In this document: positions 36,050 through 47,660 of the stretch, in pieces | Position numbering within the stretch: position 1 is the stretch's first letter | Layout: every line of letters begins with the position of its first letter | Origin: Guadua angustifolia | Lineage: Eukaryota > Streptophyta > Magnoliopsida > Poales > Poaceae | DNA length: 64,000 bases | Reading direction: 5' to 3' | Assembly (NCBI GenBank): GCA_036346375.1 | Contig: CM070515.1 | Span: forward strand, 8,702,423-8,766,422 | Position numbers and translations under genes: made by a program | Notes under the pieces: generated by a model | The model's input: the letters and a program-made list of their open reading frames with translations, nothing else | Told to the model about the DNA's origin: nothing | Databases searched by the model: none

Positions 36050-37381
36050 ATGGCGCCGCCTCGAACTGACGACCCTCTCGCCACGATCCTGGCCAAGTTA
36101 GAAGAAAACAGCAAGAAGGAGGAAGAAACCCGGTCCATGGTTGCCGAGGTACAGCAATACATACGGCGTGTGGATGATTCTGTGAAGAAACTGACGGAAG
36201 AACATGAGCAATTGGAAGATTGGAAGCCAAAGGTGGAGAATCGAGTGGCGGATCTGCATCATTCCGTCACCGAATTGAAGCAACAACTTGGGCGAGTTCT
36301 TGCGAAATTTCCTTCCGATTTGATCAAATCGAAGGGAGATACTGGGACGTCTTCTTCCACCCATCTGGAAGGATCTCCTACAGACGCGACGTCCGGGCTG
36401 GTTGGCCACCACGAACATCCTCATCACCGGAGTGTGGGCGCTAGGGCTGGCGATGCCCTGGTGCCTCCTCCGGTCACAGGTATCCAATACCAAACCTCTG
36501 CTTATCAACCTAGGATTCAGTCGACTCCATCATCTACTGCTACATTTGCATCCATGACTCAACATTTGGGGCCAAACGTGCCTCACATTAGTTTGCCTAC
36601 CTTTGATGGCACCAACCCAAAACTGTGGAAAAACCGGTGTGAAAATTTCTTTTCGTTTTACTCTGTACCGGGGGATGCGTGGGTTCGGTTGGCAACTTTA
36701 AGCTTTGAAGGGCCAGCTGTTTTCTGGTTGCAATCCATGGATCATAAGGTGTTTGATATGACCTGGGATGAATTGGGGGTAGCCTTAACCAATAGGTTTG
36801 GTAGAGATCAACACGGATCATTAGTGCGCAAGTTCTTTCATATTCAGCAGACTGGCACAGTGTCGGCATACATTGAGCAATTTGACGAACTTGTGCATCA
36901 TCTCTTAGCTTATGATAACACATTACATACAGAATTCCTTACGGCTCGGTTCATAGATGGGCTTAAGGACGAAATCCGTTCGGTTGTTGTTATTCAGCGC
37001 CCAAAAGACCTTGATACTGCGAGTGCCTTGGCGATTTTGCAGGAGGACGTGTTGTTGATGTCATCTAGACGTGATAATCGTCGGTTGGATACTGTCACTT
37101 CTGGGCGATCTTTTGGGCGACCAGTGGCGATGCCTCTTCCTCAACCTCCTACCATGCCCAAGCCGGTCACTGCAGTGACATCGGATGATAAAAGGTCTTT
37201 GCCAGCTCCCAGGTCACGACCTTCAGATGACAGAATGTCAGCACTCATGGCATATCGTAAGGCAAAAGGGTTATGTTACAAGTGTGGAGAAAGGTGGAGT
37301 CATACTCATCGTTGTGCCGCGACTGTTCCACTGCATTTGGTGGAAGAGATGTGGGCATTATCTCAAGAGGTGGATGAATAA
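36050..37381 (+). CDS. Ty3/gypsy gag
   Basis: Start chosen at ATG 36050 (MAPPRTDDPLATILAKLEEN), 89 bases after the LTR; the frame is open further upstream without need. About 443 codons. A coiled-coil-like charged N-terminus (KKEEETRSMVAEVQQ) is followed by the retrotransposon gag domain (LPTFDGTNPKLWKNRCENFF and on) and a CX2C-type zinc knuckle, CYKCGERWSHTHRC, near residue 410. It ends in TAA at 37379-37381. The pol frame continues in the same phase directly after this stop, so gag and pol may originally have been one frame, or the stop could be read through. Confidence 0.92.
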   Translation: MAPPRTDDPLATILAKLEENSKKEEETRSMVAEVQQYIRRVDDSVKKLTEEHEQLEDWKPKVENRVADLHHSVTELKQQLGRVLAKFPSDLIKSKGDTGTSSSTHLEGSPTDATSGLVGHHEHPHHRSVGARAGDALVPPPVTGIQYQTSAYQPRIQSTPSSTATFASMTQHLGPNVPHISLPTFDGTNPKLWKNRCENFFSFYSVPGDAWVRLATLSFEGPAVFWLQSMDHKVFDMTWDELGVALTNRFGRDQHGSLVRKFFHIQQTGTVSAYIEQFDELVHHLLAYDNTLHTEFLTARFIDGLKDEIRSVVVIQRPKDLDTASALAILQEDVLLMSSRRDNRRLDTVTSGRSFGRPVAMPLPQPPTMPKPVTAVTSDDKRSLPAPRSRPSDDRMSALMAYRKAKGLCYKCGERWSHTHRCAATVPLHLVEEMWALSQEVDE

Positions 37382-40300
37382 GTCAGATCGGAAGCGTCTC
37401 ATTCGTCTCAACGGCACAGTATTCCTGACAATACTGGGGAACAAGTGCTAGCCATTTCGTGTGAAGCCGTGTCGGGGTCTGAAGGGGGTCAAACTATTCG
37501 GCTTAATGGATGGGTGCATTGTCAGGAGGTATTGATGCTAGTGGATTCTGGAAGCTCAGGAAGTTATATTGGCAGTCATCTACTTCCATTGATGCCGGGA
37601 GTTCAGGAAATGGCCAAGCCAGTGCGAGTCCGGGTGGCAGATGGAGGGTTATTGATTTGTAAATTTGTTATACCACAGTGCAATTGGCTTTGCCAGGGAC
37701 ACACGTTTATGACTGATTTGAAAGTTTTACCGTTGATTGGTTATGACCTTATTTTGGGTATGGATCGGCCGAACAAAGACCCCATGGAAATTCACTGGAG
37801 GCAAAAATCATTGGCGTTTTGTCATAAAGATCGTCAGATACGGTTACAAGGTATTGTTCCCCATATCAGTAGCTGTCCGGTTATATGTGGTATTCACTTG
37901 GAAGCACTGCTGAAACATGAGGCAATTGAGCAAATTTTGGGCATTTCCGAAGTGGTTCCATGCAGTTCAGTTTCTGATACTCCATTGAGCATCACACGAC
38001 TATTAGAAGAATTTGATCATCTGTTTCTGAAACCCAATGGGTTACCTCCCCGGCGTGACTTCGATCATACCATTCCCCTGTTACCTGGAGTTCAACCATT
38101 CCGGCTGAGACCTTATCGTTATACACCGCAACAAAAAAATGAGATAGAAAAACAAGTCCATGAGATGTTATCTACCGGTGTTATTCAATACAGTTCCAGT
38201 CCTTTTGCCTCACCGGCTCTCTTAGTCAAGAAGAAGGATGGTGAATGGCGTTTATGTGTGGATTACAGGCGACTCAATGCGTACACGGTGAAAAATAAGT
38301 TTCCAATGCCTGTGTTAGATGAATTAGTGGATGAGTTGGCGGGTGCCACGGTGTTTTCTAAATTGGATCACCGATCGGGTTACCATCAGATTCGGCTTAA
38401 AGAAGGAGAGGAATACAAAACGGCTTTTCAAACACATAATGGTCATTTTGAATATAAGGTTATGTCCTTCGGGCTTACTGGAGCGCCAGCTACATTTCAA
38501 AGTTTCATGAACTTTGTATTAGCTCTGCTCTTGCGTAAGTGTGTGGTGATTTTTATTGATGATGTCCTTGTTTACAGTCCATCTTTGGAAGTTCATGTTG
38601 ATCATTTACGCCACGTATTCACTCTTTTGAGTCAACATCAATTGCATCCAAAATGTCCAAATGTTCTTTTGCTCAATCACAACTGGAGTTTTTGGGCCAT
38701 ATTGTCAGTGCGGGTGGCGTTGCTACCGATCCTGCCAAGATTAAAGTGATCCAGAATTGGCCGGTGCCTACATGTGTGAAGGATATACGCAGTTTTCTCG
38801 GCATGGCCGGTTACTACAGGCGTTTCGTTCAAGGTTTTGGGGTGATTGCTAAGCCATTGACTTCTCTGTTGAAGAAGGGGCAGAACTTTGTCTGGACAAG
38901 TGAAACTCAGCAATCCTTTTCGGCTCTCAAGCAGGCTTTAGTCTCGGCTCCTGTGCTTGCTTTGCCGGATTTTGCACAACCATTCCTGATTGAGTCAGAT
39001 GCGAGTGATAAAGGTATAGGTGCTGTTCTTCAACAAAAGGGGCATCCAATTGCGTACATTAGTAAGGCATTGGGACCTAGAAATCAAGGATTATCAACAT
39101 ATGAAAAGGAATTTTTGGCTATATTGTTTGCAATTGATCAGTGGAGGTCATATTTGCAACACGCCCCATTTGTCATTAAAACTGATCATCAGAGCCTCAC
39201 CCATCTGCTTGATCAGCGCGTTACTACTCCTCTCCAGCAGAAGGCTCTCACTAAACTGTTGGGGTTGCAATTTTCGATTCAATACAAGAAAGGTCAGGAT
39301 AATCGAGTAGCAGATGCTTTGTCTCGTCGCTCAGATTTTCAGTGTGATCCTACCGAGCATTGCCTAGCTCTTTCTATCGTCAGGCCGGTATGGTTGGAGC
39401 AGGTGGCTCAAGGTTATCTCCAAGATCCAGCTACACAAAAGATAATGACAGAGCTATTGAGTGGTAATACTGTGCCTCATTTTTCTATCTGCGATGGCAT
39501 TCTTCGGTTCCAAAATAGAATATGGATCGGCAATAACGTGGAATTACAGCTCAAGTTAATGAAAGCCCTTCATGATAGTGCGGTGGGCGGTCACTCGGGG
39601 TTTCCTGTGACTTATCGGCGGATGAAAAATTTGTTTGCTTGGCCTTCCATGAAGAAGAGTGTTTATCAGTTTGTGACTTCTTGTGATATCTGTCAGCGAG
39701 CCAAACCGGATCGAGCTAAGTATCCTGGTCTTCTTTTACCTCTTGCTATTCCTGAGCATTCATGGCAGACCGTCACATTGGATTTTATTGAAGGATTGCC
39801 TCGTGTGCAGTCTTATAATTGCATACTAGTTGTGGTGGATAAATTTTCGAAGTTTGCTCATTTTATACCCTTGGCTCATCCTTTCACAGCGCTTTCAGTA
39901 GCTAAGGCCTACATGATCAATGTCTATAAGCTCCATGGTATGCCTCGGGCTATTGTATCTGACCGTGACAGGGTATTTACAAGTTTGTTGTGGCAAGAGT
40001 TGTTTAAGCTGGCTGGAACTTCATTACACATGAGTAGCGCTTATCACCCACAATCTGACGGCCAGACTGAACGAGTCAACCAATGTTTGGAAGGGTATTT
40101 GCGGTGTTTTGTTCATGCATGTCCCAAACATTGGCTCAAATGGCTTTATCTTGCGGAATTTTGGTACAACACCAGTTACCATTCCGCTCTTCAGACTTCT
40201 CCTTTCGAGGTTTTGTATGGCCATCCTCCTAATTATTTCGGTATTGATACAACTAAAGAATGCGTGTCCCCAGAGTTGCAGGAATGGTTGACTCAACGTG

Positions 40301-41001
40301 CCCAAATGACCGCACTGGTTAAGCTCCATCTCCAACGAGCTCAGCAAAGAATGAAGTCCCAGGCGGATAAGCGTCGTTCGGAACGCCAGTTCAATGTTGG
40401 AGACATGGTATATGTTAAGTTCCAACCGTATGCTCAGGCTTCAGTTGCACCTCGCGCCAATTACAAGTTATCCTTCCGCTATTTTGGACCCTACCCGGTG
40501 ATACGCAAAATTAATGCGGTGGCATATGAGCTTCAATTGCCAGATACAAATTCGGTCCACCCTGTTTTTCATGTGTCGCTCCTGAAACCAGCCAAAGGAG
40601 CACCAAATCAGGTCAGTGCAAGCATTCCTGACTTGAACCACAATTTGCAATTTCCTTTGAGTATTTTGGATCGTCGATTATGCCGTCGAAATGGAAAAGT
40701 GATTCCGCAAGTGCTTGTGCATTGGTCGTCATGGCCGGTGTCTATGGCGACGTGGGAGGACGAGCACGCATTGAAGGATCAGTTTCCGGGCGCTCCAGCT
40801 TGGGGACAAGCTGGTTTCCAAGGAGGGAAGGATGTCAGCATTCCACTCAAGAAGTCTGAAGATGATACAACCGCTGATGGCTCGGCAATGGAGCGGGAAA
40901 GAGCAGAATCGACTCCAAGCTTGATGCAGGATGGCCCAAGGCGAAAACGGGCCCAAAAGCCTAATTCCCGGTTCATGGGCCCAGATTGGATAACCAATTA
41001 A
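37382..41001 (+). pseudogene. Ty3/gypsy pol (one frameshift)
   Basis: In order: aspartic protease with VDSGSSGSYIG (about 37540); reverse transcriptase with FIDDVLVYS as the catalytic box (about 38550); RNase H with ESDASDKGIGAVL (about 38990); integrase with an H2C2 finger ending SCDICQRAKPD (about 39690) and core residues in LDFIEGLP, SDRDRVF and YHPQSDGQTERVN; a GPY-type motif FGPYPVIRKI; and a chromodomain-like end (ILDRRLCRRNGKVIPQVLVH). The frame changes near 38650 at a missing base in reverse transcriptase, so protease-RT and RT-integrase lie in different frames. The final stop lies within the 3' LTR at 41001. All catalytic motifs are otherwise present. Confidence 0.92.
40819..40832 (+). 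other. Ty3/gypsy polypurine tract
   Basis: ccaaggagggaagga lies immediately before the 3' LTR, as expected for the plus-strand primer. Confidence 0.85.
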
Positions 41002-41243
41002 CATCTCTAGCATGAGGTTGAAAAGCTCTGTATGGTCGAAGATGTAATTGCTGTATAGAAGGCGGGTTTTGTCGGAATATAAATAGTAAACAACTCTGTA
41101 GGGAGAGAGCAGGCGGTGAAACATTGGCTGAACCGTCTCCTTCGTGAGCGGGGTCTTGGCGGCGGCGAAAGCTGTAGTTACTTCCAGAGAAATACAATAC
41201 AATCATCCCTTGTGAGATTTTCATTATCATCGAGAGTCTCACA
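40833..41243 (+). repeat. Ty3/gypsy 3' LTR
   Basis: 411 bases, nearly identical to 35554-35961 and followed by the TGGAG target copy. The last codons and stop of pol lie in it. Confidence 0.95.
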
Positions 41244-41248
41244 TGGAG

Positions 41249-41764
41249 ATCCTCACTCAAGACGCCTGGTGGCCATTCTTATCGCCTGTGCATTCCAAAG
41301 GCCGAATGGTCAAGACCGTGAGGAAAACCATCTTCATCGCGTTCTGCGTGCTCGCCTCGCCAAGATGGTGCTCTGCTGGTCGCATATACGAGCGCGGGCA
41401 GCTCCTTCGCGCTTCGGCAAGAACGCCGGCTTATTTCGGCTACATGGCGCAGCTCGTCGAAGACGGCGAAGAGGAGGGCCACGAGCAAGTGCCGCGTTAC
41501 ATAGTGATGGGCGAGAGGAAGAAGCACGTGAGGACAACCCTCATGGGTACCGCATCAAGCGTGCGCTTTTGGATGATAAGTTCAACAGATTGGTGACGCT
41601 TTGACCGCGTGTGGCGGCTGCCGGATCATGGCTATGGCCTCCTCGTCGAGCGGCGGGAGCTCGAGACCTCGCCTATCCTACTCCTGTTCAAGAGCCTTCG
41701 GCGGCGGCTTCGTGGTACCCACGGTCGACGCTGGGTCCAACAACGCTCTTGATTTCGGTGCTCG
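41249..41764 (+). pseudogene. DUF4220-type gene copy 2, part B (middle)
   Basis: Continues gene copy 2 after the Ty3/gypsy element and matches copy 1 from about 16665 to 17186. It has many one-base losses (ctcgcctatcc against ctctgcctatcc) and a few replaced words, so no long frame survives. It ends at gtgctcg, where the copia element is inserted. Several losses remove the middle base of CTG. Confidence 0.9.
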
Positions 41765-41948
41765 TAATAAAAAATGAGCATGTAGAATCGCACCGATCCT
41801 CTTGGGATCGCTTTGTATTTATATTAATCAAGGCATAACAGATTACATGCAACTCGCTTAATCATGATCCGAAGTTTAAAGGAAGAAGTGCTCGGTCTAA
41901 TACTAACGAAACACCGGTCTTACGATACACTAAACCATTTTCTTAACA
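41765..41948 (-). repeat. copia element 3' LTR (short)
   Basis: 184 bases. Against the other LTR it has cg for cag, cgg for ctgg and ga for gca, plus small word changes. A purine tract on the minus strand (attgagaggag) adjoins it at 41949-41959. Confidence 0.92.
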
Positions 41949-44900
41949 CTCCTCTCAATCTCAAATTTAGTGATGTCACATTGAGATTGCGAAGAAAATA
42001 GCTGAATGGAGCTCGTGATAAAGCCTTGGTGAAGACGTCTGCTAGCTGATCTCCTGAAGAAATGAAACGAACTTGCAGCGCCTTGCGTGCCACCTGCTCT
42101 CGAATCGAAATGAAAATCCACTTCTATATGTTTTGTGCGTGCATGAAACATGGGATTAGTGGTAAGATATGTGGCTCCGAGATTATCACACCAAAGGATA
42201 GGTGACCTGCACTGAAAAACACCAAGTTCTTTTAGCAATGACTGAATCCAAATCACTTCGGCGGTGGCGTTAGCTATGGCTTTGTATTCGGCCTCCGTAC
42301 TAGATCGTGAGACTGTTGCTTGTTTCCGTGAACTCCAGGACACTAGATTCGCACCAAGAAATACTGCAAACCCGCCGTTGATCGCTCATCATCCGCATCC
42401 CGCCTAATCGGCGTCTGGCTGCACGCTTAGTGTTTGTCGCTATTCTTCTGAATCTTCAATCCCAGCTCGGTGGTTCCCTTGATATACCGTAATATGCGTT
42501 TAACTGCTGACCAGTGAGCATCTGTAGGAGCTTGTATGAATTGGCAGACTCTATTCACAACAAAAGAAAGATCCGGTCTTGTAATAGTAAGATATTGCAA
42601 GCCACCAACAATACTCCTATACAAAAACTGCTCTTTGGCATTCAGTGGTTCTCCCTGATCCTTGGACAGCTTGTCAGCCGACCCCATAGGAGTTGAGATG
42701 GGTCTACACTTCTCCATGTTGCTTCTTTTCAGCAGATCAAGGGCATATCGTTTTTGAGACAAAACTACTCCTTCAGCTTGTGACTTGACTTCTATTCCCA
42801 GAAAATACTGCAATGAGCCCAGATCTTTAACTGCAAATTCGGACTTCAACTGTTGAATCAATTTAGCTGTTGCTGATGGAGTAGAGCTCACTATAATTAT
42901 ATCATCAACATAAATGAGCATGTATATTGTCACATGGCCAGACCTGAATAAGAACAAAGACGTGTCTGCTCTTGATGCTTTAAACCCCAATTCATGCAGC
43001 TTGTTGGTCAGTCGAGAATGCCAAGCCCTCGGAGCTTGCTTCAACCCATACAGCGCCTTCTTGAGATGACAAACATAGTTTGCAGGATAGGACTTGTCAA
43101 TATAGCCTGGAGGTTGCTTCATGAAGACCTTTTCTTCTAATTTTCCATGGAGGAAAGCATTCTGAATGTCTATTTGATGCAAGTCCCAACCTTGAGACAC
43201 TGCTAATGAGATGATAACACGAACTGTTGCTGGTTTTACCACTGGAGAGTAAGTATCAAAGTAGTCGACGCCATATTGCTGCTTAAACCCTTTTGCCACC
43301 AAACGGGCCTTGTACCAATCAACTGATCCGTCTGCTTTTCTTTTCAGTTTATAAACCCAGCGGCTGTCAATGAGATTCATGCCTTTGTGAAATGGAACCA
43401 ATTCCCATGTGTCATTCTTCAGTAGTGCACTATATTCTTCATTCATGGCCTGTGTCCACAGAGGGTGTGCCAAAGCTTCATCCAAACCAGAAGGCTCTCG
43501 TTCTGCAGAGGTAGGCGCTGGGAGTGCTATTGTCGATTTTGTCAGACAAGAAAGCACGTTTCTGAAAATAGCGAACAGTACCGTCTGTGAACTCCTTCGT
43601 CTTGATGATATTATCACGCAACCTGGTGCGCATTGGATGTCGATTAGCCACCATTTCCTCCCCCTCATGAGTGACATGAGGCTGATTTTCAATCTGGACA
43701 GAAGCAGAGACATCTGCTGACTCTACCGAAACACCTGCAGGGGAATTACTATCATCGGTTCTGTTAGTGTCAGGACTCTGAGCTTGCTCAGGTGAACTAC
43801 CACCCAAAGACAAATCATCAATCACTGGTTCAGTAGGGAAAGTTGGTGAAGTGGTTGAAGAAGGTGTTCCAGTAAGAGCGTGTTCTTGATAGCTGACAGG
43901 TTTAGCAGGAACAGGTAGTAAAACAGGATGATTTGAGAGCTTGGGTGAGGAGAGGTGTTTCATGTCTGCAAAGGGAAAGATATTTTCATCGAAAATGACA
44001 TCTCGAGATATATATATTCTCCCATTAGAAGAATCAAAACACTTGTACCCCTTATGTGATGAACTATAGCCTATGAAGATGCACTGTTTAGTCCTGAATT
44101 GCAACTTCCTAGAGTTGAAAGGCCTAAGGTTAGGGAAACAAGCACAACCAAACACACGCATAATGGAATAGTTGGGCTGGACTCCTAAGAGTTTGTGCAT
44201 AGGAGTATCTAACCCAATCACACGGCTGGGCATACGATTGATAAGATAACATGCCGTGTAGAATGCTTCATCCCAAAAACGCAGGGGCATGTGTGATTGA
44301 GCTAACAAGGTGAGACCTGTTTCAACTATATGCCTATGTTTTCGTTCAACCACGCCATTTTGCTGATGAGTGTGTGGGCAAGCAATTCGGTGAGAGATCC
44401 CTGTGCGTTGGAAGTATTGGTGAAGGCGGTGATACTCACCTCCCCAATCGGACTGCACAGATTTGATTTTCAGACTCAGAAGAGTCTCAACATGCTTCTG
44501 AAATTGCAAGAAAATGTTCTCAACTTCAGACTTGCACTTGAGGAAATATATCCACACAAACTTGCTAAAGTCATCAACAAAAGAAACATAGTATTTGGCA
44601 TTGTTTACTGACGGGAGAGCTGGTCCCCAAACATCAGTGTGGATTATTTCAAGAGGTACAGTAGAAACATGATCAGAGGGTTCAAAAGCTAATTGATGTG
44701 CCTTGCCATGTTGACAGGCATTACAGACATTCGAAAAGGAATTTTGTGGGACTACATCAAGACCATTATTCTGCAATATATGACGAGTAATTGGAGCTGA
44801 AGGGTGACCGAGTCGGCAATGCCAAAGATCTGAAGTCGGTTTTGCCGAAAAAAGAGCTTGTCTGATTCTCTTGAGTGGAAGGGTATAGAGGCCTCTCTTA

Positions 44901-46207
44901 CACCCTCCTTTTAGAAGAATGTTCCCCGTTGTTCGATCCTTAACAGAAAAGAAGTTTGGATGAAACTCAACGAAGGCATTATTATCAATAGTTAATTTTC
45001 GAACTGAGACAAGATTTTTGCTAATTGCAGGAACATGTAGGACATGATTCAAGTGAATAGGACGAGAAGAACCAGTAATTTCAGAATTGCCAATATGAGT
45101 GATAGACAAACCTGATCCTCCTGCAGTATGAACTTGATCATCACCATTGTAGGGTTCCCTGGTAGTCAAACGCTCAAGATCTGAAGTGATATGATCCGTT
45201 GCCCCGGTATCAACATACCAATCAGGGTCAACAGCATATCCTCCTTTAGTTGCAGTTGCTGCGATTCTTGTCACTTCTTCTGATTGATAATTCTGGTCAA
45301 AACGATGCCAGCAAACAGAAGCATCATGATTCGGCTTGTGGCAGATCTGGCAGAGATTACCATCCCTCGAGTTGGTGAAGCCTCCTTGATTCGGTCGTCC
45401 TCCACGACCATGATTGCCAGGGGATCGCCCTCTTCCAGCACTGCGTCCTCGTCCACGACTGGTACGACCACCCCCACGCCCTTGATTTCGATTAGCAAGG
45501 TTAGCAGAGATTTGTACCTCAGTGGCGTTGTCCTCCAGCCGCATCTCGAAGTTCAACATATGAGCGTAGACGTCGTTGAGAGTGTAAGAATCACCACGGG
45601 TGGTAATGCTGGTCACCAAGGAGTCGTACTCGCTGCCGAGGCCGCGCAGAAGATATGCGATCAGTTCTTCGTCATCAAGAGGTTTGCCAATTGCCGCAAG
45701 TGTATCAGCGTACCCCTTCATCTTGCGGTAGTATGCGGTGATGCTTTGATCATTCTTCTTGGTAGTGGTGAGTTGCATCCGAATCTGCATGATTCGTGCA
45801 CGCGAGGTCGCTGCGAAGGTGCGCTCCAGAATGCGCCAAGCATCAGCTGACGTCGTAACGCCAACCAGATAGCCGAGTACCTCCTCAGACATAGATGAGA
45901 GGATAGCACTCAAGACTAGCTGATCCTGGTAATACCAGGTGGTAAACTCCGGGTTGACGGCGATGCTTCGACTTGTGCCATTCTCTTCGTTGGCAGGGAT
46001 GATGATGGTCTGTGGTGGTCGCGCCTGAGATCCATCAACATAGCCAAGCAATGCCTGACTGCTCAGATAAGGAAGGATCTGAGTCTTCCATAGGAGATAA
46101 TTCTCCTGGGTCAGCTTGACACTCACTGAGTGATTGATCGCCGGCATGGCAGGCATCAACGGTGCTGCGCCGGACTGGTTGCTTGAGGCGGTAGAGGTGA
46201 TTGACAT
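41949..46207 (-). pseudogene. copia gag-pol, frameshifted
   Basis: Starts at ATG 46207 (MSITSTASSNQSG). A long first frame (46207-43478) covers gag (UBN2 type), an RGG-rich linker, zinc knuckle CQICHKPNHDASVC (about 45340), protease WYVDTGATDHIT (about 45210), GAG-pre-integrase and integrase (HTDVWGPALPS, DDFSKFVWIYF). The frame shifts near 43505. Reverse transcriptase follows (LVAKGFKQQYGVDYFDTYSP, YVDDIIIV near 42900), with a second disturbed stretch at about 42360-42430, then RNase H (SSTEAEYKAIANA, WCDNLGATYL). A third shift lies near 42105, after which the end is readable in another frame to about 41932. Apart from these breaks it is well preserved. Confidence 0.92.
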
Positions 46208-46214
46208 TATGGAT

Positions 46215-46232
46215 CACAAGGCTCTGATACCA
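46215..46232 (-). other. copia primer-binding site (second element)
   Basis: The minus strand reads tggtatcagagccttgtg immediately inside the right LTR, a full-length match in style to the initiator methionine tRNA site. Confidence 0.92.
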
Positions 46233-46418
46233 TAATAAAAAATGAGCTGTGCAGAACCGCACCGATCCTCTTGGGATCGTTTGTATTTATATTAATCAAG
46301 GCATAACAGATTACATGCAACTCAGTTAATCATGATCCGAGTTTAAAGGAAGAAGTGCTCGGTCTAATACTAACAGAAACACCTGGTCTTACGCATACAC
46401 TAAACCATTTTCTTAACA
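46233..46418 (-). repeat. copia element 5' LTR (short)
   Basis: 186 bases, upstream LTR on the minus strand, taataaaaaatgagc to cttaaca on the + strand. It serves as the cleaner copy when compared with 41765-41948. Confidence 0.92.
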
Positions 46419-46423
46419 CTCCG

Positions 46424-47660
46424 AGGCATGGACGCCGCCGGCGCCGGCACCGGCGATGCCGACAGAGTGTTCCGAGTCCTCGTAGACGAGCTCTGGTTTG
46501 CGAGTGATTTCTACTACTCTTCCCTCCCGTTGTGCTCCTTCAGTGGGTGGTGCGCCGCTCTCAACCACCTCTTCTCTGTCTTGATCGTCGTCGGAGCTGT
46601 CACCGTGGGATGGATTTACCATGCTAAGAAGGTGGTCGTCTTCAGCAAGACGCAAATTTACTACATCATCACTTTCTTCCTCCTGTTCGTCGTCGTGCTC
46701 ACCGAGACCTGGGAGATCGTCGCCGGCGTGTGCTCCAACTGGACTAAGATGGCCTTGCTCGGCCACTACATCAGACGGGAAACACTGTGGCGTCGAACTC
46801 GCTGCGCCCACGCGGCGCTCGCCGCAGTGCTGGGGTTCAGCCCGGCGAGACGGTGGCGCGACAAGATGGGGCAGAACTCGGTGCTGGAGACCCGCAAGTT
46901 CCGCAAGCGGTCCGGGCTTCTCTCGGAGCAAATCTACGGCCGAGCAGGACTCATGAAGTCCGTCCAGGTCTCGCCGGCCGTGAAGGACGCGGTGCTAAGG
47001 TCCCTGAAGAGCAGCTACGGGCGGATGAACAAAGGAAGCACGGCGGCGCGGCAAGTCGGCGGCAAGGTCGACTGGGCATGGTACGGTTCCCACATAAGCT
47101 TGGCGTCCGACGGAGACGGAAGCAGCACAACGGAATATATCCTCGCGTCGCACGTCGGCACAAGGCTCTTCGAGATAAAGTTCCCGATGTCGGCCTCGTC
47201 CGACAAGACCGCCGCCTGCCATCTGTCGTACTACTGCGCGTACCTGGCGGCGGCCGTGCCGGAGCTGCTGCCGGACAACCCCGCGTGGACCGACAAACGG
47301 TACAAGGAAGTGGTGGCCGACGTGCGGGCGGCGCTGGGGGAGGACGGTGCCAGCGAGTCGATGGGGTACGAGAGGCTGGTGCAGGCGCTGGACGAGGGCT
47401 CGCGGGACAAGGTGCTGCGGCGGGGCGCGGAGCTCGGGCGGCGCCTGGTGGAGGAGTACGAGGAGGATGAGGCGTCGGGGTGGCTGTACCTGGCGGATTT
47501 CTGGTCGGAGATGGTGCTCTTCGTCGCGCCGTCGGAGAACGTCAAGGGCCACGTCGAGGCCATGGGGCGCGGCGGAGAGTTCATCACGCTCATCTGGGCA
47601 CTGCTCCTGCACGCCGGAGTCACGACCAGGCCTGAGACGCCAGGCAGCGCTATTCCGTGA
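46424..47660 (+). pseudogene. DUF4220-type gene copy 2, part C (3' half, open frame)
   Basis: Resumes copy 2 after the copia element and is about 99% identical to 17188-18426 of copy 1. An uninterrupted frame runs from an internal Met codon (46428, MDAAGAGTGDADRVF) for 410 codons to TGA at 47658-47660. It carries the last two membrane segments and an intact DUF594-type end (AVPELLPDNPAWTDKRYKE and on), with four C at 47278-47281 where copy 1 has three. It has no promoter or start of its own, so it is best read as a cut-off fragment, though transcription from the adjacent LTR is possible. Confidence 0.92.

Larger units (their letters stand above)
35554..41243 (+). mobile_element. Ty3/gypsy chromovirus-like LTR retrotransposon
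   Basis: 5690 bases with LTRs of 408 and 411 bases (TGTCAGC...CTCACA) and a perfect 5-base target duplication TGGAG (35549-35553, 41244-41248). It has a tRNA-Met primer site and a polypurine tract. Domain order is gag, protease, reverse transcriptase, RNase H, integrase and a terminal chromodomain-like region, typical of plant chromoviruses. The LTRs differ at essentially one short place, so insertion is recent. One in-frame stop and one frameshift interrupt the reading frame. Confidence 0.96.
41765..46418 (-). mobile_element. Ty1/copia LTR retrotransposon inserted in gene copy 2
   Basis: 4654 bases on the minus strand with short LTRs (184 and 186 bases, TGTTAAG...). The right flank is ctccg (46419-46423); the left flank reads ctcg, one C short of the same word, so the 5-base target duplication is almost complete. 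Gene copy 1 has ctccg once at the same position. All copia domains are present, with frameshifts. Small size and short LTRs suggest the Ale/Retrofit-type group, which is an inference only. Confidence 0.94.
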
